From Vibrio injensis (lineage in GTDB: Bacteria; Pseudomonadota; Gammaproteobacteria; Enterobacterales; Vibrionaceae), in contig NZ_BDJF01000032.1 of the NCBI RefSeq assembly GCF_001895205.1, forward strand, positions 124,001-188,000: 64,000 nt of DNA, given 5' to 3'. The notes under the pieces were generated by a model, which saw only the letters and a list, made by a program, of their open reading frames with translations, ran no database searches and was not told the origin of the DNA. Positions 37,168-48,690 of this stretch are shown here, piece by piece (the first letter of the stretch is position 1; each line of letters begins with the position of its first letter). The position numbers and the translations under genes were made by a program.

Positions 37168-37181
37168 TTTATCAATAATTT

Positions 37182-38876
37182 ATGCTCACCAATCTCATCG
37201 CGATTTTGCGTCAGGCGCAATTACTTAGCCTGACCCAAGAAAAAGCGCTGGTCGAACATATCCAAGCTTCTGGCGCCAGTGCGCCGGAAGCTTTGCTGGA
37301 TTTAGCGATCTTCGATAGCCAAGAGCTGAGTGAGCACATCAGTCAGATTTTCGCGTTACCGCTCCAAAATCTTAACGATTATGCCTACCCAGAGCTGTGC
37401 CAACAGCTCGGATTGCGTGAGTTAATCATGCGCTACCAAGCGCTACCGATTGAGAATAATGGCTTGGTGCTCACCTTAGCCATGGCTGATCCTACTCATC
37501 TACAAGCAGAAGAAGAATTTCGCTTTGCCACCGGACTCGCGATTGAAGTGGTGCTGGTCGATTATAAATCACTACAAGGGGCGATTCGCCGCTTATACGG
37601 ACGCTCATTAGCTGGGCATTCTGCGCAAGGCAAAGAGATCAGCCAAGACGAGCTAGCCAGCTTAGTCGATATTTCTGATGATGAGCAGCAACAAGTCGAG
37701 GACCTTAGTCAAGATGACTCTCCAGTTAGCCGATTCATCAACCAAATTTTACTGGATGCGGTGCGCAAAGGCGCGTCCGATATTCACTTTGAACCTTACG
37801 AGTCCCTTTATCGAGTTCGCTTACGCTGCGATGGTATTTTGGTGCAAACCCAACAACCCGCCAGTCATTTAGGTCGCCGGCTGGCAGCGCGGATTAAAAT
37901 TTTAGCGAAACTGGATATCGCCGAACGACGCTTACCACAAGATGGGCGGATGAAATTACGTTTAAATACCAGCACCGCGATTGATATGCGCGTTTCCACC
38001 TTACCCACCTTATGGGGAGAAAAAATTGTCCTACGCTTACTCAATAGCAGCGCCGCCAGTTTAGATATCGATAAATTAGGTTATAACGAGGTGCAAAAGC
38101 AGCTCTATCTCAAAGCACTTCAGCAACCACAAGGGATGATTTTGATGACCGGCCCAACAGGCAGTGGCAAAACCGTTTCCCTTTATACTGGGCTGAGTTT
38201 ATTAAATCGTGAGCAGGTGAATATTTCTACCGCCGAAGATCCCGTCGAGATCAACCTCTCTGGAATCAATCAGATACAAGTACAACCTAAAATCGGTTTT
38301 GGCTTTGCTGAGGCACTACGTTCTTTTTTACGCCAAGATCCGGACATTGTTATGGTCGGTGAAATCCGCGATGTAGAGACGGCTGAAATTGCCGTTAAAG
38401 CTGCTCAAACCGGGCATTTAGTGCTCTCCACATTACACACTAATTCGGCAGCAGAGACGGTCATTCGCTTAGCTAATATGGGCATTGAACCTTTTAATCT
38501 CGCTTCTTCATTAAGCTTAATCATCGCTCAGCGCTTAGCACGCCGTTTATGTCCGAACTGTAAAGTCGCCAACGCCAAACAACCAAACGTAACGGAACAA
38601 CAGCAGTTTGGCTTATCGGCCGATCAGATTCTCTACTCTGCGGATCCGAACGGTTGCAGTGAATGCACCAAAGGTTACAGCGGTCGAATCGGCATTTATG
38701 AAGTGATGGCATTTAATAGCCAGTTAGCTGAAGCGATCATGCAGCGCGCTTCGATTACTCATATCGAAGCCATTGCTAAAGCTAACGGCATGCAAACTTT
38801 ACAAGAATCTGGAATAGAAAAACTCCAACAAGGGATCACCAGCATTGAAGAGCTGCAGCGTGTTCTTTACTTCTAA
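37182..38876 (+). CDS. pilB: Type IV pilus assembly ATPase PilB
   Basis: PilB drives pilus extension at the inner-membrane platform. The 564-residue protein has an N-terminal MshEN-like domain (about 1-160). The secretion ATPase follows, with Walker A G-P-T-G-S-G-K-T near residue 325, an aspartate box, Walker B near 390 (D-P-D-I-V-M-V-G-E-I-R-D), and a tetracysteine zinc site C-P-N-C and C-S-E-C near 455-490. No good Shine-Dalgarno precedes the ATG, which lies 14 bp after the pilA stop. The retraction ATPase PilT is elsewhere. Confidence 0.97.
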   Translation: MLTNLIAILRQAQLLSLTQEKALVEHIQASGASAPEALLDLAIFDSQELSEHISQIFALPLQNLNDYAYPELCQQLGLRELIMRYQALPIENNGLVLTLAMADPTHLQAEEEFRFATGLAIEVVLVDYKSLQGAIRRLYGRSLAGHSAQGKEISQDELASLVDISDDEQQQVEDLSQDDSPVSRFINQILLDAVRKGASDIHFEPYESLYRVRLRCDGILVQTQQPASHLGRRLAARIKILAKLDIAERRLPQDGRMKLRLNTSTAIDMRVSTLPTLWGEKIVLRLLNSSAASLDIDKLGYNEVQKQLYLKALQQPQGMILMTGPTGSGKTVSLYTGLSLLNREQVNISTAEDPVEINLSGINQIQVQPKIGFGFAEALRSFLRQDPDIVMVGEIRDVETAEIAVKAAQTGHLVLSTLHTNSAAETVIRLANMGIEPFNLASSLSLIIAQRLARRLCPNCKVANAKQPNVTEQQQFGLSADQILYSADPNGCSECTKGYSGRIGIYEVMAFNSQLAEAIMQRASITHIEAIAKANGMQTLQESGIEKLQQGITSIEELQRVLYF

Positions 38877-38894
38877 TCGATTGGATTTATCACT

Positions 38895-40121
38895 ATGACG
38901 CTATCTAAAGCACAAGAACTGAAAAATTATCGCTGGAAAGGCATCAATAGCTCTGGCAAAAAAGTGTCAGGACAATTTTTAGCGATCAGCGAATTGGAAG
39001 TGCGCGATAAACTCAAAGATCAACATGTGCAGATTCAAAGGATCAAAAAAAGTAGCCTCTCTTTGATCACTCGTCTTACTCATCGCGCCACAAACAAAGA
39101 GATTACTCTGCTGACTCGCCAACTCGCGACCATGCTCGCAACAGGGGTACCGATTGTTCAAGCCTTAAAGTTAGTCGCTGATAGCCATCAAAAAGCAGAA
39201 ATGAAATCGATCATCACTCAAATAAGTAAAGGCGTAGCAGCAGGGACGCCTATCTCAAAAGCAATGCGTACTGCCAGTAGCCTGTTTGACCCTCTTTACG
39301 TTGATTTGGTACAAACGGGTGAACAATCGGGTAACTTAGCGGAAGTTTTTGAGCGCCTTGCCACCTATCGAGAGAAAACCGAACAACTGCGCGCCAAAGT
39401 GATCAAAGCGTTAATCTATCCAGCGATGGTGATGCTGGTTGCGCTTGGGGTCTCTTACTTAATGCTCACCATGATTATTCCTGAATTTGAGCTTATGTTT
39501 CAAGGTTTTGGCGCCGAGTTACCTTGGTTTACTCAACAAGTACTTAAACTGTCACACCTTGTTCAAGCCTACAGCTTAGTCTTTGTGCTACTCAGCATTG
39601 CCATTGTATTTGGTTTTAAACTAATCCGTAAAAAGTCATTCAAATTCCGTTTAAAAACCAGCCGCTTAGTCCTCACCATACCCGTTATTGGTGGCATACT
39701 CTGTAAAGCGTCGATCGCCAAATTTAGCCGAACCCTCGCCACCAGCTTTGCAGCTGGGATCCCGATTCTTGATAGCCTAAAAACGACCGCGAAAACCGCA
39801 GGTAATCTTCATTTTGAAACGGCTATTCAACAAGTCTATCGAGATACTGCGGCAGGCATGCCAATGTATATCGCGATGCGTAATACTGGCGCTTTCCCAG
39901 AATTAGTTCTACAAATGGTTATGATTGGTGAGGAGTCTGGTAAGCTCGATGACATGCTGAATAAAGTAGCAACGATTTATGAATTCGACGTTGATAACAC
40001 GGTTGATAATTTAGGTAAAATCCTTGAACCATTAATTATTGTCTTTCTTGGCACCGTGGTTGGTGGGCTGGTTGTGGCAATGTATTTACCTATCTTTAAC
40101 TTAATTAGTGTATTAGGGTAG
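38895..40121 (+). CDS. pilC: Type IV pilus platform protein PilC
   Basis: The 408-residue polytopic inner-membrane protein is the platform on which PilB works. It has two copies of the GspF/PilC domain (about 75-195 and 275-400), each with a conserved E-x-S-G motif (G-E-Q-S-G, G-E-E-S-G), and membrane helices near 170-190, 225-245 and 375-400. It follows pilB by 18 bp in the same operon and precedes pilD after 173 bp. Confidence 0.97.
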   Translation: MTLSKAQELKNYRWKGINSSGKKVSGQFLAISELEVRDKLKDQHVQIQRIKKSSLSLITRLTHRATNKEITLLTRQLATMLATGVPIVQALKLVADSHQKAEMKSIITQISKGVAAGTPISKAMRTASSLFDPLYVDLVQTGEQSGNLAEVFERLATYREKTEQLRAKVIKALIYPAMVMLVALGVSYLMLTMIIPEFELMFQGFGAELPWFTQQVLKLSHLVQAYSLVFVLLSIAIVFGFKLIRKKSFKFRLKTSRLVLTIPVIGGILCKASIAKFSRTLATSFAAGIPILDSLKTTAKTAGNLHFETAIQQVYRDTAAGMPMYIAMRNTGAFPELVLQMVMIGEESGKLDDMLNKVATIYEFDVDNTVDNLGKILEPLIIVFLGTVVGGLVVAMYLPIFNLISVLG

Positions 40122-40294
40122 TATACTCACTTTCGATGTTTTATTCCTAAAATCACGAAGAAACAGATGGGTCAATGATAAGTGATAAGCTCATTTTCTC
40201 GCTAAGCGAACGCTGAATATCAATATACTTAGCTGATACCATACTCACTCTAAGTTAAAAGGGAATGGCACTCCTGCGGATAAGAGCACCCTGA

Positions 40295-41161
40295 ATGGAC
40301 ATTTTTTACTATATACCTTGGCTGTTTCCTGCCTTAGCCACACTATTTGGTTTAATCATTGGTAGTTTTCTCAATGTAGTGATTTACCGCTTACCAGTCA
40401 TAATGCAGCGCGAATGGCGTCAAGAATGTGCCGATGCTTTTCCTGACTACGGCATCTCCCCCCCTGATGGCAAACTTACCCTAAGTACGCCTAGCTCAAC
40501 CTGCCCCAAATGCCATACGCCTTTGCGCATAAGAGACAATATTCCGCTTATCAGTTGGCTCTGTTTAAAAGGCAAATGTGCACACTGTTCAGCGCCGATC
40601 AGCGCCCGCTATCCAGCCATTGAATTATTAAGCGCAGTGAGTAGCTTAATTATTGCCCTACACTTTGGCTTTAGCCCTTATAGTGTGGCACTACTGCTAT
40701 TTACTTATGTGTTAATTGCCGCCACCTTCATTGATTTCGATAGCATGTTACTGCCAGATCAATTGACTCTACCTTTAATGTGGTCAGGGATCAGTCTAGC
40801 GCTTTTGAATATTAGCCCACTATCACTCAATGATGCTGTGATTGGAGCGATAGCCGGGTATCTTTGCTTATGGTCTATTTATTGGCTATTTAAGCTACTG
40901 ACTGGTAAAGAAGGCATGGGCTATGGCGACTTTAAACTGCTTGCCGCGCTCGGTGCTTGGTTAGGTTGGCAATTATTACCTTTAATCGTATTGCTCTCTT
41001 CACTGGTCGGTTTGGTGTTTGGATTGATTCAATTGCGTTTACAAAAACAAGGCATTAATAAAGCTTTCCCGTTTGGCCCCTACCTTGCGATTGCAGGTTG
41101 GCTAGCGATGTTATGGGGCGATAAACTGATCGCTTGGTATCTACATTCATTAGTAGGATAA
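40295..41161 (+). CDS. pilD: Prepilin peptidase/methyltransferase PilD
   Basis: PilD cleaves type IV prepilins and type II secretion pseudopilins at the Gly-Phe site and N-methylates the new end. The 288-residue protein has eight predicted helices. An N-terminal cytoplasmic zinc domain carries two C-x-x-C pairs (C-P-K-C and C-A-H-C). The aspartyl catalytic residues are in F-I-D-F-D and G-x-G-D-F-K (written G-M-G-Y-G-D-F-K). In vibrios this single enzyme also serves toxin and protease secretion via T2SS. coaE starts 5 bp after the stop. Confidence 0.97.
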   Translation: MDIFYYIPWLFPALATLFGLIIGSFLNVVIYRLPVIMQREWRQECADAFPDYGISPPDGKLTLSTPSSTCPKCHTPLRIRDNIPLISWLCLKGKCAHCSAPISARYPAIELLSAVSSLIIALHFGFSPYSVALLLFTYVLIAATFIDFDSMLLPDQLTLPLMWSGISLALLNISPLSLNDAVIGAIAGYLCLWSIYWLFKLLTGKEGMGYGDFKLLAALGAWLGWQLLPLIVLLSSLVGLVFGLIQLRLQKQGINKAFPFGPYLAIAGWLAMLWGDKLIAWYLHSLVG

Positions 41162-41166
41162 CGCTC

Positions 41167-41775
41167 ATGGCACTGATTATTGGCTTAACTGGGGGCATTG
41201 CAAGTGGCAAAACTACCATCGCTAATCTGTTTCAAGAACATTTCTCAATTGACATCGTTGATGCCGATATCATTGCTCGGCAAGTCGTTGATATTGGTAC
41301 TCCGGGCCTTAGCGCTGTCATCGAGCACTTTGGTGAGAATATTTTACAAGACGATGGTCACTTAAACCGTGGGGCTTTGCGTGAGCGAATTTTTGCCGAT
41401 CCGATAGAAAAACAGTGGCTCAACGCAACCTTGCATCCGCTGATCAACCAAAAAATGACGGAACAATTAAAGCAAGTCAAATCGCCCTACGGTTTACTCG
41501 TTGTGCCATTATTAATTGAAAATCAATTACAATCGATGGTGGATCGCGTGTTAGTGGTCGATGTCGATGAGCAAACACAAATTTCACGGACGATGGCACG
41601 AGACAAAGTGAATGAGCAGCAAGCCCGAGCAATCTTAGCGGCTCAAGCTACCCGATCTGAACGTTTAGCGATAGCCGATGACGTGATTAAAAATGAAGCA
41701 AAAAACCAACAACTTTTGCCGCAAATCACAGAATTACATCAAAAGTATCTAGCAATGAGCGGCACAAATCGGTGA
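41167..41775 (+). CDS. coaE: Dephospho-CoA kinase
   Basis: CoaE phosphorylates the 3'-hydroxyl of dephospho-CoA, the last step of CoA synthesis. The 202-residue P-loop kinase begins [17 protein letters not shown] with Walker A at about residues 8-16. The D-A-D-I-I-A-R and T-L-H-P segments are also typical. The frame is open to 41134, inside pilD, but the ATG at 41167 is the conserved start. The order pilD-coaE-zapD-yacG is conserved in vibrios and enterobacteria. Confidence 0.97.
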   Translation: MALIIGLTGGIASGKTTIANLFQEHFSIDIVDADIIARQVVDIGTPGLSAVIEHFGENILQDDGHLNRGALRERIFADPIEKQWLNATLHPLINQKMTEQLKQVKSPYGLLVVPLLIENQLQSMVDRVLVVDVDEQTQISRTMARDKVNEQQARAILAAQATRSERLAIADDVIKNEAKNQQLLPQITELHQKYLAMSGTNR

Positions 41776-41806
41776 GAATACAGATAAATCAATCAAGGCC
41801 AGTTTC

Positions 41807-42547
41807 ATGAGCACACATCAGTTTGAACATCCGCTAAATGAAAAAACGCGCATTTATTTACGTGTCGAAGCGCTGATCAATCAAATGGATCGAGCCTATC
41901 AAACTGCTGACGGCATTCAGCATCAGTTGCTGTTTCGCTCTCTCTTTGACCTATTAGATATTTTTGATCAGATGCAACTGAAAAGCGAATTAGCCAAAGA
42001 TATTGAAAAACAGCGTCAAACCTACCGCCAATGGATTGATATTGACGGTGTCGATCAACAGATGCTGACTAGTCTATTACAAGAGATTGACAGTGTTCAT
42101 CGCTGCTTACTCGCTGGCGAACGCTTCGGTCAATCACTAAAAGATGATCGATTCTTAAGCGCTATTCGTCAAAGATTTAACCTACCAGGTGGCTCTTGTT
42201 GCTTTGATCTTCCTGCTCTGCATTACTGGTTGCATTTATCTGCAGAACAAAAGCAGCAGGATATAAAGCAATGGGTTACCACCTTACAACCACTCTCCGA
42301 TGCACTGGCATTATGGTTAAAGCTTACCCGTGAGACCGGACATTTTCGTGCACGAATGGCGCAAGAAGGTTTCTATCAAAGCGATGCAGAAGACGCAAAT
42401 ATTCTTCGTTTGTCGATCCCTTTAGAATATGGCGTCTACCCGATGATTTCTGGTCATAAAAATCGTTTTGCCATCAAGTTTATCGATTTTGCTTCCGGTA
42501 AAGCCAGCAACCAAAATATTCCTTTTGATCTTGCGGTGTGCTGCTAA
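41807..42547 (+). CDS. zapD: Cell division protein ZapD
   Basis: ZapD (YacF, DUF1342) binds the FtsZ C-terminus and bundles protofilaments at the Z ring. The 246-residue protein is typical in length, with an alpha-helical N-terminal part rich in Gln and Leu and a beta-rich C-terminal half ending N-I-P-F-D-L-A-V-C. It follows coaE by 31 bp and is followed by yacG. Confidence 0.95.
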   Translation: MSTHQFEHPLNEKTRIYLRVEALINQMDRAYQTADGIQHQLLFRSLFDLLDIFDQMQLKSELAKDIEKQRQTYRQWIDIDGVDQQMLTSLLQEIDSVHRCLLAGERFGQSLKDDRFLSAIRQRFNLPGGSCCFDLPALHYWLHLSAEQKQQDIKQWVTTLQPLSDALALWLKLTRETGHFRARMAQEGFYQSDAEDANILRLSIPLEYGVYPMISGHKNRFAIKFIDFASGKASNQNIPFDLAVCC

Positions 42548-42588
42548 ATCCGTATCCTTCTGATTTGGTCTCCCCGCAGGATAGTGTC

Positions 42589-42786
42589 ATGTCAAAAAAA
42601 ATCACCGTTGTAAAGTGTCCTCAATGTGGCGACGATGTGCCATGGAGTGCACAAAGTCCTTTCCGGCCCTTTTGTAGCAAACAATGTCAAATGATTGATT
42701 TTGGCACTTGGGCTGATGAAGAAAATGCCATTCCTGGTGCGCCCGATATGTCCGACAGTGACGGTTGGTCTGAAGATCCATTATGA
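42589..42786 (+). CDS. yacG: DNA gyrase inhibitor YacG
   Basis: YacG is a small zinc protein that binds GyrB and inhibits gyrase in E. coli. The 65-residue protein has C-P-Q-C near residue 9 and C-S-K-Q-C near 28, forming a C4 zinc site. A conserved I-D-F-G-T-W segment and an acidic tail follow. The frame opens upstream at 42538, overlapping zapD, but the ATG at 42589 starts M-S-K-K and has GCAGGA 8 bp before it. It precedes a strong terminator facing parC. Confidence 0.95.
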   Translation: MSKKITVVKCPQCGDDVPWSAQSPFRPFCSKQCQMIDFGTWADEENAIPGAPDMSDSDGWSEDPL

Positions 42787-42842
42787 TTTTCTGAGGGCTC
42801 GATGTTTAAAACGAACATCATCCTCAACCTCAATCTGAACAT

Positions 42843-42877
42843 AAAAAAATCCCCAGCAGATTAGCTGGGGATTTTTT
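42843..42877. terminator. Bidirectional terminator between yacG and parC
   Basis: A 10-bp stem (AATCCCCAGC with GCTGGGGATT) and a 6-nt loop have long A and T runs on both sides. It lies between convergent yacG and parC. Confidence 0.95.
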
Positions 42878-45157
42878 CTACTCTGATTCGACGGTCAACG
42901 GATCCGCTGGTTCTGCATCAATATCGATTTGCGTCACCCGCTGTAATCCTCTTGGTAGCAACCCTCCTCGACGACCTCGCTCACCTCGGAAATTATCTAA
43001 GTCAGTCGGTTTTAAACCTAACTTTCTCTTTCCGGCGTAAAGCGTAATCGACGAACCAGATGGAATAGCCAGCAAATGAGACACGACTTCTTCTCGTGAT
43101 TTGGCCTTCGCACTAGGAATATTAATGATCTTATTACCCTTTCCTTTGCTCAATTGCGGCAAATCTTTGATCGGGAATAGTAGCATCCGCCCCTGATTGG
43201 TGACCGCTAAAATCTCATCATGCTGCAGATCATTCACGGCCTGTGGTGCAAGCAACTCCGAATTATTCGGTAAATTCACCAAAGCTTTACCACTGCGGTT
43301 TTTCGATAACAGATCCGAACCTTTACACACAAAGCCATAACCCGCATCAGAACCGACCAACCATAGCTGCTCATCTTCCCCCATAATCACTTGGCGAATT
43401 GAGCTGCCTTCAGTAATGTTCAAACGACCCGTTATCGGCTCTCCCTGACCACGAGCAGAAGGCAGAGTATGTGCTTCTAATGAATAACTACGTCCATCAC
43501 TGCCTAAAAAAGCCACCTGTTGATTGCTCTTTCCACAAGCGTGCGCGAGATAGTTATCACCAGCTTTATAGCTCAGACTATGGCAATCAACGTCATGCCC
43601 CTTAGCATGACGTACCCAGCCTTTCTCTGAGATCACCACGGTAATCATTTCATTGGGCATCAAATCGCGTTCGGTTAAGGCTTTGGCCTCCGACCGCTCA
43701 ACAATCGGTGAGCGGCGATCATCACCGTATTTTTCCGCATCCGCTTTTAATTCTTTCTTGAGTAGCGTGTTCAAGCGTCGCTCAGAACCGAGTAACTCTT
43801 CTAACTTAGCGCGCTCTTTATCTAATTCATCTTGTTCACCACGAATTTTCACTTCTTCGAGTTTCGCTAAATGGCGCAGTTTGGTGTCTAAAATCGCGTC
43901 GGCTTGAATATCACTAATCCCAAAGCGTTGCATTAAAATGGTTTTTGGCTCATCTTCTTGACGAATAATCTCTATCACTTCATCAATATTGAGATAAGCA
44001 ATCAACAAACCTTGCAAGATATGCAAACGAGCCAAGACCTTATCAAGGCGATATTGCAAACGAGCACGTACGGTTTCACGGCGAAATTCAATCCACTCAC
44101 TCAGAATCTGCGTTAAGCCTTTGACTTCAGGGCGATTATTCAGGCCAATCATATTGAGGTTAACCCGAAAACTCTTTTCTAAATCGGTTGAAGCGAACAA
44201 ATGATTCATCAAGGTATCGCAATCAACTCGGCTTGAGCGCGGCACGATCACGATTCGTGTCGGATTTTCATGATCCGACTCATCGCGTAAATCTTCCACC
44301 ATCGGCAACTTTTTAGCGCGCATTTGTCCCGCGATCTGCTCCAACAGTTTCGCACCAGAGACTTGGTGTGGCAGCGCTGAAATAACGATATCCGAGCCTT
44401 CTTTGTGCCATACCGCACGCATTTTGATACTACCACGGCCAGTTTGATAGATTTTTTCTAAATCAGACGGTGGAGAAATAATTTCCGCTTCGGTGGGAAA
44501 ATCAGGGCCTTTCACGTACTGCATTAAGTCGATAAGACTAGCGGACGGATGCTCGATAAGATGAATTGTCGCTTCAACAACCTCACGGACATTATGGGGC
44601 GGAATATCGGTTGCCATACCAACAGCAATACCAGTAACCCCATTGAGTAAAATATGCGGTAAGCGAGCCGGTAACATTTTCGGCTCTTGCATAGTGCCAT
44701 CAAAGTTAGGCTGCCATTCGACAGTGCCTTGGCCTAGCTCACCCAATAGTACTTCAGCAAATTTAGACAATTTAGCTTCGGTATAACGCATCGCAGCAAA
44801 CGATTTAGGATCATCCGGAGCTCCCCAGTTACCTTGACCATCAACCAGAGGGTAACGATAAGAGAACGGCTGCGCCATCAATACCATCGCTTCATAACAA
44901 GCAGAATCACCATGAGGATGATATTTACCCAACACATCACCGACAGTTCGTGCCGATTTTTTGTATTTGGCCGATGCCGATAAACCGAGCTCAGACATGG
45001 CATAAATGATCCGCCGCTGAACCGGCTTTAAACCATCACCGATATAAGGCAGCGCACGATCCATAATGACATACATGGAATAATTGAGATAAGCGTCCTC
45101 GGTAAACTGACGCAGGGGTAGCTGCTCTACGCCCTCAAAACTGATTTCAGTCGACAT
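42878..45157 (-). CDS. parC: Topoisomerase IV subunit A
   Basis: ParC is the DNA-cleaving subunit of topoisomerase IV, which decatenates sister chromosomes. About 759 residues. The quinolone-resistance region reads [10 protein letters not shown], with Ser85 and Glu89 unchanged, so it looks quinolone-sensitive at this site. The catalytic tyrosine (R-Y-T-E in A-A-M-R-Y-T-E) follows near 125. A beta-pinwheel C-terminal domain completes the protein. An ATG 27 bp upstream is in frame but lies inside parE. The ATG at 45157 has GAGGT 9 bp before it and gives the M-S-T-E-I family start, 1 bp after the parE stop. Confidence 0.97.
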   Translation of the reverse strand: MSTEISFEGVEQLPLRQFTEDAYLNYSMYVIMDRALPYIGDGLKPVQRRIIYAMSELGLSASAKYKKSARTVGDVLGKYHPHGDSACYEAMVLMAQPFSYRYPLVDGQGNWGAPDDPKSFAAMRYTEAKLSKFAEVLLGELGQGTVEWQPNFDGTMQEPKMLPARLPHILLNGVTGIAVGMATDIPPHNVREVVEATIHLIEHPSASLIDLMQYVKGPDFPTEAEIISPPSDLEKIYQTGRGSIKMRAVWHKEGSDIVISALPHQVSGAKLLEQIAGQMRAKKLPMVEDLRDESDHENPTRIVIVPRSSRVDCDTLMNHLFASTDLEKSFRVNLNMIGLNNRPEVKGLTQILSEWIEFRRETVRARLQYRLDKVLARLHILQGLLIAYLNIDEVIEIIRQEDEPKTILMQRFGISDIQADAILDTKLRHLAKLEEVKIRGEQDELDKERAKLEELLGSERRLNTLLKKELKADAEKYGDDRRSPIVERSEAKALTERDLMPNEMITVVISEKGWVRHAKGHDVDCHSLSYKAGDNYLAHACGKSNQQVAFLGSDGRSYSLEAHTLPSARGQGEPITGRLNITEGSSIRQVIMGEDEQLWLVGSDAGYGFVCKGSDLLSKNRSGKALVNLPNNSELLAPQAVNDLQHDEILAVTNQGRMLLFPIKDLPQLSKGKGNKIINIPSAKAKSREEVVSHLLAIPSGSSITLYAGKRKLGLKPTDLDNFRGERGRRGGLLPRGLQRVTQIDIDAEPADPLTVESE

Positions 45158-45158
45158 T

Positions 45159-47042
45159 CTATTGTACCTCGGCCATATCACCATTGCGTTGTAACCAACT
45201 GCGTCTATCGTCCGCGCGTTTTTTACCCAGCAACATATCCATCATTTCATCAGTCTCTTTATCGTCATCAATGGTTAACTGTACCAAGCGACGAGTATTC
45301 GGATCCATGGTGGTCTCACGCAATTGCAGAGGATTCATCTCCCCCAAGCCTTTAAAACGTTGGACGTTAATTTTGGCTTTCTTACTACTGAGGCGTTCGA
45401 TGATCGCCTGTTTTTCATTGTCATCAAGTGCATAATGCACTTCTTTACCGCAATCAATCCGATACAGCGGTGGCATCGCCACGTAGACGTGACCAGCACG
45501 AACCAAGGCGCGGAAATGACGAGTAAATAACGCACATAGTAACGTCGCAATGTGTAAACCATCAGAGTCCGCATCGGCTAAAATACAAACTTTACCGTAG
45601 CGCAGCGCCTCTAAATCATCATTATCAGGATCAATCCCCAAGGCGACAGAAATATCATGTACCTCTTGTGAAGCCAGCACTTGATCGGCCGAGACTTCCC
45701 AAGTGTTAAGGATTTTCCCGCGCAGCGGCATAATGGCTTGAAACTCACGGTTTCGCGCTTGTTTAGCACTGCCCCCCGCCGAGTCTCCTTCAACAAGGAA
45801 CAGTTCAGTACGACTCAAATCTTGCTGCGAACAATCGGTTAACTTACCTGGCAGCGCGGGACCAGAAGCGATTTTCTTACGTACCACTTTTTTGCTTGCC
45901 CGCATTCGACGATGCGCATTGCTGATACACACTTCGGCCAATAACTCGGCCAACTGTGGTTTTTCATTCAACCATAAGCTAAAAGCATCTTTGACAACGC
46001 TGGCAACAAATGAAGCGGTTTGACGAGAAGAGAGGCGCTCTTTGGTCTGCCCTGCAAATTGTGGATCTTGCATTTTTACTGACAAAACATAGGCGCAGCG
46101 ATCGAACACATCTTCACCGGTGAGCTTAACACCACGCGGCAACAAATTACGAAACTCACAAAACTCACGCATCGCGTCAAGTAAGCCTTGACGTAAACCA
46201 TTAACGTGTGTGCCACCTTGCGGAGTAGGAATTAAGTTAACGTAGCTTTCGGTAATTAAATCTCCGCCTTCTGGTAACCAAATCACAGCCCAATTGGCGG
46301 CTTCTGTCTCGGTTTTCAACTCGCCCGTAAATGGCTCTTCAGGCAGTAAGGTATAACCTTTTACTCCTTCGGCAAGATAGTCTTTCAAACCATCTTCATA
46401 CAGCCAGCGATACTCTTTATTGTTCACTTTATCGGTGAAAGTAATTTCTAGACCGGGACAAAGTACGGCTTTGGCGCGCAAGTTATTTACTAAACGCGAG
46501 ACGGAAAAATTAGCAGAATCAAAATAACGCGCTTCAGGCCAAAAATGTACCGAAGTACCACGATTACGGCGTCCACAAGTCCCAGTGACCGTTAAATCAG
46601 AGACTTTTTCACCATGCTCAAAAGCAATGTCATACACCTGACCTTCTCGACGAACCGTCACTTCAACCCGTTTAGACAGGGCGTTAACCACCGAAATGCC
46701 CACTCCGTGTAAACCACCAGAAAATTGGTAGCTTTTATTAGAGAATTTACCGCCAGCGTGAAGCTTACATAAAATAAGTTCAACCCCAGAAACGTTCTCT
46801 TCAGGGTGGATGTCTACGGGCATACCACGCCCATCATCAATCACTTCCAGTGATTGATCAGCGTGAAGTATCACCTGAACCTTGGTGGCGTATCCGGCCA
46901 ACGCTTCATCAACACTGTTGTCGATGACTTCTTGCCCAAGATGATTGGGGCGCGTGGTATCCGTATACATCCCGGGACGGCGACGTACTGGTTCTAAGCC
47001 ATTGAGAACTTCGATGGCTCCAGCATTATATTGTTCAGTCAT
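45159..47042 (-). CDS. parE: Topoisomerase IV subunit B
   Basis: ParE is the ATPase subunit of topoisomerase IV. About 627 residues. The GHKL ATPase motifs are D-N-S-V-D-E-A near 40, D-D-G-R-G-M-P near 70, and G-G-L-H-G-V-G near 105. The TOPRIM domain has E-G-D-S-A-G-G-S near 415 and D-A-D-S-D-G-x-H near 490. The ORF extends to 47090, but M-T-E-Q-Y-N-A-G-A (47042) is the usual start. parE and parC are adjacent and coupled, as in V. cholerae. Confidence 0.97.
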   Translation of the reverse strand: MTEQYNAGAIEVLNGLEPVRRRPGMYTDTTRPNHLGQEVIDNSVDEALAGYATKVQVILHADQSLEVIDDGRGMPVDIHPEENVSGVELILCKLHAGGKFSNKSYQFSGGLHGVGISVVNALSKRVEVTVRREGQVYDIAFEHGEKVSDLTVTGTCGRRNRGTSVHFWPEARYFDSANFSVSRLVNNLRAKAVLCPGLEITFTDKVNNKEYRWLYEDGLKDYLAEGVKGYTLLPEEPFTGELKTETEAANWAVIWLPEGGDLITESYVNLIPTPQGGTHVNGLRQGLLDAMREFCEFRNLLPRGVKLTGEDVFDRCAYVLSVKMQDPQFAGQTKERLSSRQTASFVASVVKDAFSLWLNEKPQLAELLAEVCISNAHRRMRASKKVVRKKIASGPALPGKLTDCSQQDLSRTELFLVEGDSAGGSAKQARNREFQAIMPLRGKILNTWEVSADQVLASQEVHDISVALGIDPDNDDLEALRYGKVCILADADSDGLHIATLLCALFTRHFRALVRAGHVYVAMPPLYRIDCGKEVHYALDDNEKQAIIERLSSKKAKINVQRFKGLGEMNPLQLRETTMDPNTRRLVQLTIDDDKETDEMMDMLLGKKRADDRRSWLQRNGDMAEVQ

Positions 47043-47194
47043 AATACGGAATGCTTTTATCGATAAATGATTGGTAACTTTACTACCCATTAAAGATTTA
47101 CGCTTGAATTATCCATCAAAAAGTAGATTTGAAGGTAAAACTGAGCAACTTAATGGAGTAAGAACAAGACAGACATAGTCTGGAAGAGCCTCTT

Positions 47195-47212
47195 GGATGT
47201 CAAGTGACATCC
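47195..47212. promoter_or_regulatory. Perfect inverted repeat downstream of yqiA, upstream of parE
   Basis: GGATGTCA and TGACATCC form 8-bp arms around 2 nt in the 218-bp gap between yqiA and parE. It has no T tract, so it is not a typical terminator. It could be an operator for parE, but I do not recognise it. Confidence 0.3.
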
Positions 47213-47260
47213 GTAAGCCTAAGGTAAAATTATGACTTTTCCCGCATGGCAGCCGTGAGT

Positions 47261-47848
47261 TTATAAGTTGAGAAATTCGATAATTGCCGCAGGATAGCGC
47301 TCAAACCCGACAAAACTATGATCTCCCCCCTCTTCAACCGTCTGGCGGGCATGACGATACTTATCCACCGCTTGTTGATAATCGAGTACTTCATCACCCG
47401 TTTGTTGCAACAACCAAAAATCATCAGGTTGAGCAATTGATTCTACTTCCAAGGCTTTTAATTCATCAATATGCTCAACCGTCAATAGATAACGTTGTTG
47501 AGTATACGGGTTTTGCTGTTCGCCAAGAAAATTACGCAATAACTCATACGGTTTCACCGCTGGATTCACCAACACCGCAGGAACCGCATAATGCGCATTC
47601 AGCCAAGTTGCTAAATAGCCACCTAATGAACTGCCCACCAACCCAATCTGGTAATCAGCTTGATAAGACTCAATCAAACAGCGTAACTGCTCAGCGGCTT
47701 GCTGTGGAAATGGTGCTAATTTAGGGATAACCACTTTAATATCCGAACGATGCTCAGCACAATACTGCCGCATCACCTGTGCCTTATGTGAGAGCGGTGA
47801 GCTATTAAAACCATGAATATACAATAGCAATGAAGGACGCGCAGTCAT
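47261..47848 (-). CDS. yqiA: YqiA-type esterase
   Basis: The alpha/beta-hydrolase of about 195 residues belongs to the UPF0227/YqiA family, known to hydrolyse short acyl esters in E. coli. It has an oxyanion start Y-I-H-G-F-N-S-S-P, the nucleophile motif G-S-S-L-G-G, and a catalytic His in D-H-S-F-V-G-F. Upstream ATGs at 47863 and 47884 would overlap cpdA. I choose M-T-A-R-P-S (47848), just after the cpdA stop, but 47863 is possible. It is last in the nudF-yqiB-cpdA-yqiA run. Confidence 0.9.
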   Translation of the reverse strand: MTARPSLLLYIHGFNSSPLSHKAQVMRQYCAEHRSDIKVVIPKLAPFPQQAAEQLRCLIESYQADYQIGLVGSSLGGYLATWLNAHYAVPAVLVNPAVKPYELLRNFLGEQQNPYTQQRYLLTVEHIDELKALEVESIAQPDDFWLLQQTGDEVLDYQQAVDKYRHARQTVEEGGDHSFVGFERYPAAIIEFLNL

Positions 47849-47852
47849 CGAG

Positions 47853-48674
47853 TTAGTACCCATTTGAAGTAAAGTCCGGCACAAAAGCTCCGCGCGTTAA
47901 TCGCTTGACCTGCGTCGTCACTTGACCATCGGCATGCAATTCAAGCTCACGCCAACCAGGAGAGCATTGATCTAACGCGAAATCATCAGAATTCGGTTTA
48001 AACTGTACACACGTTGACGGACTTGCCATTACTTTTACTCCAGCGTAAGTGCGATCCATATCTTGATGAACATGACCACATAAAACAGCCCGTGCGTTTT
48101 TGTATTGCTGAATGACGCGCCAAAATACATCACTGTCTTTTAACGTATGCTGATCAAGCCAAGCACTACCGACTAATAGAGGGTGATGATGCAATAAAAT
48201 CAACGCATAGCGCTCTGGGTGCTGAGTCAGTTTTTCATCTAATAGATTGAGCTGATAATCACTAAGACGGCCATGCGGTACACCCACTACTTGAGAGTCG
48301 AGTAAAATCATTTGCCAGTGCTTCCCAAGCAAGACATGCTCTGGCGCATGCAGTTGTGAGGAAGGCATAACACTCCCCATGTTGGGTTTATAATCATGAT
48401 TGCCCGGCAACCAAAAACACATTTTCTCTAATGCGCTAATTTCAGAGGCAAAACGCTGATAAGACTCGGCACTATGATCTTGTGAGATATCGCCAGTAGC
48501 AAGCAGAGCATCAAAGGCGACCTTTTGCTCAATAATCGCTTGGACAATGGCATGAAAACTGTCTGCTGTATTCACACTAAGTAAACAACCGTCATCAGCC
48601 GCAAACAGGTGCGTGTCCGTTATCTGAACAAGCTTAATATTATCTGATGGGTCTAAACTGGGCGATACGTTCAA
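47853..48674 (-). CDS. cpdA: 3',5'-cyclic AMP phosphodiesterase CpdA
   Basis: CpdA hydrolyses cAMP and so tunes CRP signalling. The 273-residue metallophosphoesterase has the five canonical motifs: D-T-H, G-D-I-S-Q, G-N-H-D-Y, H-H-H-P-L, and G-H-V-H. Translation appears to start at a TTG (48674) with TAGG upstream; no in-frame ATG fits. The gene lies between yqiB and yqiA, as in enterobacteria. Confidence 0.95.
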   Translation of the reverse strand: MNVSPSLDPSDNIKLVQITDTHLFAADDGCLLSVNTADSFHAIVQAIIEQKVAFDALLATGDISQDHSAESYQRFASEISALEKMCFWLPGNHDYKPNMGSVMPSSQLHAPEHVLLGKHWQMILLDSQVVGVPHGRLSDYQLNLLDEKLTQHPERYALILLHHHPLLVGSAWLDQHTLKDSDVFWRVIQQYKNARAVLCGHVHQDMDRTYAGVKVMASPSTCVQFKPNSDDFALDQCSPGWRELELHADGQVTTQVKRLTRGAFVPDFTSNGY

Positions 48675-48690
48675 ATTGATAAACCTAATG

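Noticed and set aside
47230..47436. 68-codon minus-strand ORF at the end of yqiA
   Set aside because: It overlaps yqiA in another frame and has neither a ribosome-binding site nor a recognisable motif.
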